From: Haliclona indistincta
Taxonomy: Eukaryota; Porifera; Demospongiae; Haplosclerida; Chalinidae
DNA: 64,000 bases
Direction of reading: 5' to 3'
NCBI GenBank assembly: GCA_964017065.1
Contig: OZ024788.1
Coordinates: 8,341,202 to 8,405,201 of the forward strand
Part shown: positions 11,907 through 23,500 of the stretch, piece after piece
Layout: each line of letters starts with the position of its first letter
How positions within the stretch are numbered: position 1 is the stretch's first letter
The notes under the pieces: generated by a model
Seen by the model: the letters and a program-made list of their open reading frames with translations, nothing else
What the model was told of the DNA's origin: nothing
Database searches by the model: none
Made by a program: the position numbers and the translations under genes

Positions 11907-14545
11907 TTATCTGACATAAGTGTATATGCAGTCTGTTTTAATGTTGAGGGTGTCTCGGATATCACATTTTCGTACAGAATCTTCAAAAAAGTCATTTAGT
12001 TTTAACTGTGTGATAGTATTTTGTTTGTTAACCACACGAATCAATTCATCAAAATATTCTTGTTCTAAGTCTCGACAAAAACTCGAACAAATCACTGTCA
12101 GATCTTCAAGACGAGACTGACTTGAGATATTTTTCATACCAGTAACAAAGTGTTGTACAATCGAACCACGAAAACGGTCGAGAACGCAACGTTTGAGTGT
12201 GCGGCTGGATCCGATTGCTACTAATAACTTGTCAGGAATACCGTACTGCAGATCATCAGAATCGTACAGTTCAAATGTTTCCAGAATACAATGTGATGAT
12301 TGAAGGAAATCAACGAGGGCATCGCAGGCATCATCAGGGATCTTGCAAGAATTGAGTTTTAGCGTTTTCAGAGAATTATTCTCTATTAAAAAAGGGTCAA
12401 AAGTAAGTTCAAAGCGAGCTATAGTAAGGCTTTCAAGTTTAGATGAAATTGCAAATTGAGGTATTTGGCAACTTTTATCCGATACAGTTCTTACGTTGAT
12501 GCATGTAATCTCAAGATGCTCTAGTGAATGACATTCCCTCAGTTGCTTTAAAACAGTATCCGCTGGTTTTGAAATCGTGTCTAACTCTACACAAAGTATT
12601 TTCAATGACCTCATGGAAGGAAGATTTTCAAGAAAAGAAACAAAGGATTTTGCGAATCTAGGTGTCTCAAACTGTGAGACGGTACTGGTCTTCACTTTGA
12701 GTGTCTTCAATAAAGGAAAGAACGATGGAAAGTCAGAGTACTCTTCGTCACTATCGTCATGTATGCCTATACCGAGTTCAGATAGTTTCTGGGTGTGCGG
12801 GTGAAGCAGCTTTAGCACTGAGATACCAGAATACACATTTTCCAATGTTGCGATATGGCCAGTACATTGGTCCGAGGTCATATTGAGACCTTTTGAAAGA
12901 GCTTGAAAATGTTCTTGGTTTTTTCCAACAAACTTTTTATTGTCAAGTAGCCATAACTTATTGCTGTGTGGAATACAATATCCAGCAACAAAAGAATCAA
13001 GTGGATCAGTGTGATGAGGCAATTCCAGAAATTTGCAGCCTGGTGTTTCCAAAGTTGAAAAAATGTGACGAATAAGGTCAGAAGACTGAGTTTCATACAG
13101 CAAATGAAGAGAAGAAAACACCTGAAACCTGCTAGTTTCGATACTTTCAGAAAGTGCTTGAACCATCTTGCTCCTACTGATCCCAACAGCAAACAGCACA
13201 ACAGTGCAGTGATTATTCTTGCTAGAGCTAAACTGATAGTATGATAAAATAGAGCTAGGGGGAGGGTCTACGGCAGCTATCGAAGGAAATTCATAAGAGC
13301 GATCTAGTTTCAATAGATTTAACACCACTTCTGTGGGGTTCTCCTGAAGTGAGCAGTAATAAGCAGCCAGATACTCTTGTAAGCTGAGGTGCAAGAAACA
13401 GTAATACTCCTTATCTGAACTAAACTCTAGTTCACTTTCATAATACACTCCTCTCACCTTCTGCATCAAGCATAATGTCTCACATTCCTTTGGCAAATCA
13501 AAGACATACCTTCCTTCCTCTATGCCTTTTGCTGCCATACGCGCCAGTTCATTAAAAGATTTCTTAGCTTTATCTGGTAGATCAGTAAATTCTTCTATAA
13601 CCCATTCCATCTGACTATATTCGGGGTGGTTGCTTAAGTATCGTAGCAAAAGTGTGCGTACCAGGTCAGTATACAGCTCTGTTAGAGTATTAGGAGAAAA
13701 TCCTGTATCACCATGGTTCCAATGAAGACGGAAAAGACTTGCTACCAGAGCACTATGAACAGGTATGTTCATCTGAGAATAGATCAATGGGTGAGAGGAG
13801 AGGTAAGACGTAAGAGCGGCTAATAATTCACCACTACAAGCTGAGGCTATGTAATGGTCTACATTGAAACCAGAGATTTTAACGTGCTGATCAATTTTTA
13901 GCTTTTGTAGATATGGATATAACCTTCCTCGCCATGATTTTGTTGGCCTGCCGAGGACCATTAGAGTGGCATGTCGAAGAATTGTTTTATCAACAAGCTG
14001 TTGAAAGACTGTGCCACTCATCTGCTGCTCATCCACCTGATCAAAGCTATCGATAACAAAAAGAACTTTTCTTCCTTTTGTAGTGACTAATTTTTGGCAA
14101 ATGACCTCCCTCATCGCCTCTTGAGGATAATATATAAAGTCACTGAGTAACTTGGCTTCTCTAACACGTTGGTTGCTAAGCTGTATAAAGATCACTATTG
14201 ACCAGTCTTGCAAGATTTCTCCATTAGCCCATTTCTGACAACACTTCCAAGCAAAGGTAGATTTGCCTATACCAGGATCACCCATGACAAAGATGCTACT
14301 AGCTGGTTTGGTACTGCCTTCATCAGTACACTTGCCTAAGTCACTCATCTTAATAATTTCTTTATTATTTGAAGGATTAGAAAAATTAAACAAGCACAGT
14401 GATACAAATTCCTCTTCGCTTGAGTCTAAAGAAAGCTCCTCAAAAAAATTAAGAGATTCTCTTCGTTGCTGATAGACATGCTTGAGATATTTTTTGAAAA
14501 TTTTAAGCGGGTCAGCAGATTCAGTTGGTTGAAAGGGTTGTGGTG
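11907..14545 (-). CDS. Gene C last exon: NACHT ATPase and LRR region
   Basis: The acceptor is CTTTTACAG|CA. It encodes PLKIFKKYLKHVYQQRRES, P-loop GDPGIGKSTFAWKC, Walker B LFVIDSFDQVDEQQ, FLHLSLQEYLAAYYCS and degenerate LRRs (IPDDACDALVDFLQS). It is about 880 residues with an open frame throughout and matches the gene B exon along its length. Confidence 0.9.
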
Positions 14546-17500
14546 CTGTAAAAGAGACAGAATGACTAGCAATGTTCATCAAATTAACATACACAATACT
14601 TGACACATGACATTTGTCTAAAAATCTAGACACACTAATTATTGCTCGATATTACATCCTCATATGCACAAAAGGACGTGCCTATTCGCAAGGAGCACCT
14701 AACAACATGCCAGTACAGTAAGCAACAATTTCAAATTCCTCCTTCAAATTTTGATACCATGATACCAGTCAGATACACCATGCCTACTTATGGATACACT
14801 CAGCAATACTTAATAATCCATCAGGATTAATCACTTAGCCTCGTCCTCAGGCCACACCCTCTTTCCTTGTTTAGTGGCCTGGTGAATACTGTCTGCGTAT
14901 GTGTCAAATGACTGTGAAATATCCGTAAAATTAACCGTACATGTATTGGACTACGCTGTAAAAGTCTGGGAGCAACAAAGAATATGGAATAGTAACGGAT
15001 ACTACAAATACTCATCATGAATTTCTACGTTCACCTGCCACCTACACTGCTAAATTTCTGCCGAAGCAGTTCTTAGTTTTAGTCAAACAAGAAATATAGC
15101 TACATAGCATAAGTCAGTGAATTTCAATGGCAAGTTAGCGTAAATACAGCTGACTCTTGCTGATGTCTCTTACGTGATAGCTGGATGTCGACTATAGGCA
15201 CAGCTGTTTTGCTTCAAGCTTACACACTGAAAATCACGCAAGTGAGTGCTTGTGTGAAACTATTTTCGTCTTTTTGCCGAGCATTCTTGCTTTGTTGACA
15301 GCCACGCCTTCGTAGAAAACAAATGTACATGTTGGTATGTGGATATAATACACGGCAAATATTTGATAGTTTACGAATACCCAGGTTTTGTTGGGTAATT
15401 AGACGCATGCGCAGACAGCGTGAACCAGGCCACTAAATGAGGAAGGAGGGTGTGGTCTGGAAATGAGGCTAGATATGCCCTCGGGTTTATTGATTATATT
15501 CAAGATACACCGCAGGTAGGCAATGGCATGATACAACTTATATACGCGGAGCTAGCAATTAGATGAAAATTTCCTGATCTACGGTAGTCATCTTGTATTG
15601 TAAAAACAGTATCAAAACATACTGCAAAGTTTCAACTTTTATAGGCAGACAAAGTATTTGCTAGTACACATGTACAATACCACTCACGAGCATGAGCAAG
15701 TTGCAGGTGAGCCTGAAGCAAGCAGCTACTGAGCGACTCATAGTTTACCTACGCTTGCACATTTTAAATTTTAGTGCAATACAATACTCACACTCGTGAG
15801 CACGCATAGAGTGACTGCAAGTCACGCACGCACAGTTGTAAACTTGTTGAGAGCATTGCTGTACCAAGATCTCATAGAGCAAGTGCCAATTAATATACAA
15901 TGAGTTAATACTCACTTTTTTGAGCATCTTCTTCCTGGAAATAAGTCATCACTTTGAACTGAAATTCCTTTAGTTTCTGCTTCTGCTTGGCTTGCTCCTT
16001 CTTTGTATCAGATTTTTGAATAAATTTGATATCACCAGTTTGCTTTACAGTGTGTTGAAATATCATTGGAGGCTTTGCTGAGGAAAAATAAAAACAAGGA
16101 CAGTCGGACAAGAATAATAATGTTGTATTCAAGCCACTCTGGGTGTTCAAAATACTTTCACAATCACAATACTTTCTAGGCACACTAGCGGAAAAATCGT
16201 TCTGTTACTAGATAGTAGCTTCACTGAAACTTTCATTTTTGGAATCTTGAGCTCACTGAAGTCTTTGCGGGTGAGTTTTATGCATAAAAAAGTCGATCAT
16301 ATATACCGAGTTCGTCCGTTTTCTTGTGAGCAAGCCAGCCAGATAAATTGCATGATACGAGTAACTATCATGATGCACTTGTTATACCATAAGGTATAAG
16401 ACATAATTATACATGCAAGTTAGACACACAGGCCATAGGATCTACGCTGTTTAGAAACCGAGGCCGGGTTTGTTGTGACGACCGAGCATAGATCCCGGCC
16501 ATTGGTCGAGGCGTCTAACTACTTTAGAGTAAGCAACACTCACACAGCAGATTTTGTAAATAAGGAAATGGTGCTTGAGTTTGAACTGTTGTACAGACAC
16601 AGCCAGACATGGTGTGGGTCTGAAAAGCGAAACAGCGATCCTTGTCAGCAAAGAACACTTGGCAGTACTTCTACACGACGCTGTAGAACGATAAATCAAG
16701 CACCTCAGCATGTGTACAGTCCACAAGCTGGACTAGTGGCTTGCCCGGTTTGTTGCAGAGGTTAGGCTGACAGACGGAAAACAATAATCCTCGTAGTTGA
16801 CCATTAGTCAACTACTACTGGCCCTTCAAAAAATAGTGCTAGAGGCTAACCCTAACGCTTCGAAGAGAAGAACTGAAACAATTGAAACAGTACATTGGAG
16901 TACATTCAATTGAAACAGTACATTCAATTGAAACAGTACATACAATTGAAACAGTAACTTGTTGATAGGACAACAGTACATTGTGTTTGTGGATTTATTG
17001 TGTAAATCACATACCCATTAGTATCTGAAGTTATGAATAAAATAAAGGAGCAGTTTTATTGCACAATTATCAAGCTTTCTGGTAGGGTTGGCTTTTAACT
17101 TTTACCCTTCCTTTTTTACTAGAGGGTTACCATGTGGTATTTGTCATGTGGCCGCTTTACTATGTAGCATGACTTCCTGTAAAATATGTGGTACTCCAAC
17201 AGGAAATCACATGGCTTTTTGGCATATTGCCCGGTGGTCACATTTCCAGGGAAATAATTATGCTCTATAAACTGCCTTTGAACTAAAGGTCTGCTATGAT
17301 ACAAACACATACTATGTAACACATCTGTATTACTTACGTATTTGAACGGGTGGACCATAGAATTGGCTATGACTTCCTACAGTGATGAGATATCAGTAGT
17401 CACAAACAAATCTTATTATTGCCAAAAGGCAAAACTACTGCTTTGGACATCGTAACTAGTGTATAGCCTCGCACCCATGCAGGCATCTTAATATTAAAGC

Positions 17501-20500
17501 GTGTTCACACTGGCACACGAACCCGAGTTCAACTTGGATAGATCATGTCTGTACTTGATCTGCAGGGAACCGATTTTGGCGAAGTCGTGTTGAACTCGGG
17601 TTCAGCAAACCCACATACTTATGTGGGTTGAAACCGGGCTCGTTTTGGCTCCGCCACATGTACACGCACTAGAGACACTCCCTGAGCAATTAAGCACTAG
17701 AGAGAGACATATTGTCAAGAAGCTCTCGTGCTAGTGCTTTAAATGCTACCTTGGACTGCTGCATAGACTTGACTCGCATCAATCCAGGTCGAGTGCGGAC
17801 GCGTGCTAACCAAGTTCAACCCGGGTAAGTCAGGTTTGATTTCAACCCAGGTTTGACCCGGGTTGCCAGTGCGAACACAGCTTTGCAAATTGGTGTTTGA
17901 ACCTGAGTGGTAGCTAGAATTCAAATCTGTCACAAACCACACTTAAATTTTTTTTATTCAATCACTAATTATCACTAAAAAATCAAGACTCCTATATCAA
18001 ATATCAAAATTAATTATGATATCAAGATCGCCAGCTACAGCCATTGAGGTAAACAGATCATGCTATAACTCGAGAATGAAGCTACAAAACAAATTTCGAA
18101 AGCTAGATCGAGTTTCAGACTTTCAGAGCTTACCCTTCATCGTGCGCTGCAAAAATTAAGGAATGACATACTCTGACAAACAAACTACTGTATGGCACAA
18201 ATGACTCTGCCAACAAAGGGATAATAAATGAATGCACATGTCTATGGTAATTTCAAACATCAATTGATTTTACCTTCAATTGGTGCCCAGCCACGCCGTA
18301 ACAATTCTGGAGTCATTTCCGTAGCACCTAAAAATAAAATACATGTATACATGTTTAGCGGTGTGAACCGTACAGCCAGCGGTGCCTTGTTCAGAAACAA
18401 TAAAAATTAATTATTACGTCCATTTTCACTGAATAATATTACAAATTTGGTTGGCAACGATCGCGATACAATTAAGATACTGGGTCGTCTGCATGGAGCA
18501 GGCTAACATGCAAATCCTGCATCGCTGCATTGTTGGCGTCTTGAATTTGTGCCAACCATTCAGCAACGTGGTCTTTTGCAAAACTCAGTGCCAATCACAA
18601 ATGGCCGGGACATCAACTTTTATGAGCGCCGCTGGCGGTGCGGTTTACACCGAAAACATGTATACACAGCATATACACAGTGAAATGAATGAACACACAA
18701 TCAACATAATGAAGCACCTAGGTGCAGATGCCTCGCCACTATATCCACAAAAACAACTATCCACCATTCCACAAACACAGCAACTGCAGATGCATGTATA
18801 CAGGATTTCTGTACAGCAGTGTGCTTTAGTTATGCAATCAGAAGCCAATCAGTGCTAACCACTAATTCAATTGGGCGTGTCTATAATGTTCAGTTCACAG
18901 CTCGGTTTACAGCACAGCACCATTATCTATGACAGCACGTACACGAGCGAGATAGCGTCCATAGCCTGCTTACACAGTTTCTTTAGACACACGCTGCTAT
19001 CCTGTAACCTATCAGCTTCTAGGCAGTCAACTGTGGATAGTTTTTGTATACGGAGAACTCTAGATCGCCAGCATCGGCCAACGATATCGATCGTGAGGTA
19101 AGCAAATTTACGCCATAACTCGAGAACGCAGCTTTATATACAAGTCTGCCATGCTGTTCTGAACTAAAAAACGAACTCACTAACTGTAAGGCAGCCAGCA
19201 GTAGACAATTTTGTCTTTACATCACCAACGAGCTCGAGCTGTAGGCCTTCGAGAGAATTTCGCTGGACCTACAAAGCTGTTTTGTAGTACAAACGAACTC
19301 ATGCACTAGCTGTAAACTGCAGTCAGCTGTAATGGCAGTCAGCTGTAACTGTTTTGTCTTTAGAGGAGTCCAGATAGCCGGGAACAGCCATCGAGGTAAG
19401 CATCTCACGCCATAACTCACGAACGGAGCTTTAGAACCAACAATTTATCAATACAGTTCCGAGCAAATAGCGATTTCTACCTGTGTTGCTGATATCAGCG
19501 CTTAGTTTTTAGCGTCCGATGCGCTATGCCGGCAACGGACAGAATGACACACACACACACACAACACGACTACTGTATGCCTCGTGGCTCCGCCCACCGA
19601 GGCATAATAATGGATTTGAAAAACATCTTGCTAAAAGGTTGATCAAAGATTGCTAAATATATATAGCCCACTAAATAATTTTGACACTTAAATCATACAA
19701 AACTCACTTTTATACGGCCATCTACTGTAATGATGACCATGACTGCCAACTAATGAGCTTCCCTCTGCTGGTTGACCTAAGGTGACACAAAAGAACAATA
19801 ATAATATATTATATTCATTAAATTATGTCTACACAAGTTATCGGACTGCTACTGACATGTACAGCATCTATTACTATAACTGGCAGACAACACATTGCTA
19901 TCAAAAATGTACATGGCCGGTATAAACACTGCTATCTCTGGTGACTACAAGTTTACAACAGATCTAGAAGCTGTACCAGCCTAGGTAGCAAGGACTAAAC
20001 AAATAATATCAACATGGCAGCACCTACACGGCCAGTCGTCTACACATCTGTGAAAGCTACAATGATGACTCCACAAGCGATAAGTTACCAAACCCAGACT
20101 GGCAGTGCAAGCTGTGCTCTGCATGACTGCCACACGCAGCTTGCCAGTATACTTGTTTTTTTTTTTTCTGTATAGTGATAAAGCGACATCACAAGCATTT
20201 ACCGTCAGCTATCAACAAAAATTTGAACCTGAGGCGGCGTTTACACTACGCCGATTGGCTGAAAAACGTTTCAAATAGTACTGATGCGCTTTCTGTTTAC
20301 ACGGGAAAATCATCACGCGGTTAAATCAAAACGATTGCATTTAATCGTGTAGGCGTGGTCATCTGGACACGTGATCCCAATGGCGAGTATTAAGCGTGGA
20401 CGCTCTCGTGGTGGAGGAACAACCAAGAAAACCAAGGAAAGGACGCTAGAGGACCATCAGGACGCTAGAGAGGAACAACAGTACAGTAGCAGTATAGGGA

Positions 20501-23500
20501 ACCATTTTGCTGCAAGCGTTGTCACATGACAAGTCACGCGACGACCCCCGTATCCAGTATTCTGAAAACGATTTTGCTGTTTACACGAGGAAAATCGAAG
20601 AAAACGCTCGATCTGAAACGCCACCGTATTCAGTTCACCGTTTTTGCAGCCGACAACATGTTTGCGGATACATGTTTGCGTTTTTCACTGGATTAGTGTA
20701 AACAGACAGCCTAAACGGAAACTAGTAGTCGGATTAGCAGCAATATCTGAAACGTTTTTCAGCCAATCGGCGTAGTGTAAACGCCGCCTGAAAGTAAAGC
20801 TGCACAATTACACTTGAGAGTGCTAGGGAAATTAAATTATCGCTCCTGTCCTGGAATTTGGTATGGGTCCATGAGCCCAGACAGGTACCCACCCACATGG
20901 CTAACTAGGCAAACACACAAACTTACCAATGTTAGGTTGAGATGTCTTTTGTCTTTTGGTTGGTGGAGAACTGGCTTGATCATCATCAGCATTATCATCC
21001 TTCTCCTTATCTTCATATTCTTCATCAAATAAAACAACGAGTAAAATTGAAATCAAGAGTGCACAGATAATATGAGAGACCGTCATAGATACTTGGGCCA
21101 GAGATTATTAAGGTGGCGGGTATGCTAAATTGAAGGGCCCAGTGGAAAAAGGAGATAAGTCACCTCTTTTGTTAAAATTGTGTTTTGCATTTCTAGACAT
21201 AGATATACCTATCTAGTGTTTGCACACAGTTTCTTGTAGCCCATCTAGGCCAAACATCAAAGGGAACCGACACACATACTAGTGGGGCATCGTTGATAAA
21301 TTTTGGCGCACGTGCTAACCTTTCGGAAAGATCAGCCAGCATTGCTGCCTAAAATACTAAGTTAACGTTTGTGCTGTTTATGAACTAGCTACACAAAGCT
21401 CCATTCGTCGCGCAACTTGAACACAGGCGTTCGCCATTCACTAGACATGGCTCGTGCGCACTCGGCTGCGAATGCTAGGACCCCATCGTTCAGTTTGTGT
21501 ATATCACAATGCATTGCAATCATGGTGGGCAACTTTTCTTATATGCAACTACATGTGCACAATCTTACAGAATGAATAAATACCTTGTTCAAATGTTGCT
21601 TCAATGAGCTCAGCAAGTGCACAAAATTCAGACTGTCTAAGACACTCTATCAAGTGTTGATACGTACGAGTAGGTGCATCACTTGTCAGCCATTTTTGAA
21701 GGATGACACGTGTGACACTTTCAGCACCATCTTGAATGTGGTCCCTTTTGATCAGATCAACTGCTGTTCCATTATCATCTTGCAGGAGGTACATTCCGAA
21801 CGTCACATAGTCTTTAGCAGAAATCTTGTTAATGAAGTTCAGTGGTTTACCATCAACACTTTTCATTACTTTCAACTTCAGTAATGTGGGAGTGTCACCT
21901 ACAAGCTTATTGCGTAATTCTTTATTTTCTGATTGCATTGTCTCGACCACTTTCTGATGACCTTTTAGAAGTTCTGCAATCATCAAATCAGTTTTCACAT
22001 CTTTCACTGCCTCATGTGCTACCTCATCTTTCACTTTAATTTGAAGCATTTCTGATTTTGATGAATTCTGCTTTTCCAGCTTATCGCGTAATTCTTTATT
22101 TTCTGATTGCAATGTCTCAAGCTCTTTAAGCTCTTTCTGATGACGTTTTACAATTTCTGCCAACATCAAATCAGTTGTCCCCACACTCGGCATTTGCTGT
22201 TCCATACTGTCTGTTCTATTTTGCAGTAGAGCTAGAAAAGTATCGTTATAATTATAGTTGTAGTAGTATCAATAAGAATGTACCTTTAGTATCATTGTTA
22301 TGATCACTCTTTACTGCAGTACTTGTAGTATGGGTACCTATAAGAACATGACACAAAACAGCTAGTATATTGAATAGAATACACTACAACCTTCATTAGG
22401 AGCAATACGTAGACCAATCACAAGTTCAAGGACACCGAGACCAGCCAAATGCTTTGCCGACAGTAGCTCAGCCTTCTCTCTCAAAATAGAGACCAGTGAC
22501 ACAGGAACAATCCAAGTAATGAGCACACAACCTTCTTCGGTCCCGTAATGGATCAAAACCTTGTAATGAATACCAAAAAAGTGATAGACGAGTCTTCTTA
22601 ATGCCTCAAGAGTGTAGTCGGTTCTGGTTTCATCCAGTTTTATTGTAACAGTCTCCACTTTACTGCTGTCACTTATCTTCGTTTTCAAAACATCCTTAAA
22701 TTTCTCGACAGAGGTATTCGAGAGGAAGTGATTAAGCTGCTCTCTGTACTGCTCTATTGAAAGTTTTGCTTCACAACTACAGAATTTGTCACAACTAATA
22801 TTAAGAGTATCAATGTTGAAGAAGTAAATCTTCAAATGTTCTTTAAGGAGGTCAATGACATCATCTAACGTAGAACATTGCCGTATCGACTTTTCATCAC
22901 ACAAATCAGATAAGAAAGTTTTGAGGCAACGGAACTTATCCTCAGGTAGCACTGTGGTTCTTAGTACTAATAGCATGTCAGCATAGTTCTCCAAGAGAGT
23001 AAGTAGACTTTCAGGAACCTCAGGACCTGGTTTAACCATGACTTCAATAGGACCATGATGACTAGTGAAACCTACAGTCAGCAACATGAATAACAATGAG
23101 AAATACATAGGAACAGACTGACCTCCTTCAGGAAGCTGAACTAGGTCTGCAACTTTAAATTTACAAGAAACATCTTTTGGTGCAATGATGTCTTCAGCAG
23201 GCCCTGGTTAAGTAAAAATTGAGCTCTTTGACTTAATTTCAAAACACAAACATACATGTACATGCAGTCTAAGTGGTGGTCCAGGAATTGAAAGATTAAA
23301 CTTGGAAGACAGAGCTAATAATTTTAGATCAGCAGACATCACACGGAATTACGTTTATTAATGTAACACAATGAATATAACAGGTTGCTAATTCGTTCCG
23401 TGAAGGTCACCTTGGATCATAGTTCACCGTGCTTCTTGCACAGTTTTTACTAGTCCCAGTAGCGTCTATGGTACTTACAAAGACTCCTATTGGTGTGCCT

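Noticed and set aside
12878..13201. 107-codon minus frame inside the gene C NACHT-LRR exon
   Set aside because: Out-of-frame shadow of the real coding frame.
18120..18150. Possible micro-exon (CGCACGATGAAGG) in gene C
   Set aside because: Splice-like borders exist, but it would be phase 2 at the donor, unlike all neighbours, and would break the frame.
18451..18858. 135-codon plus-strand open frame
   Set aside because: It runs through a MITE and repeat family X; composition is unlike the genes and no homology is recognised.
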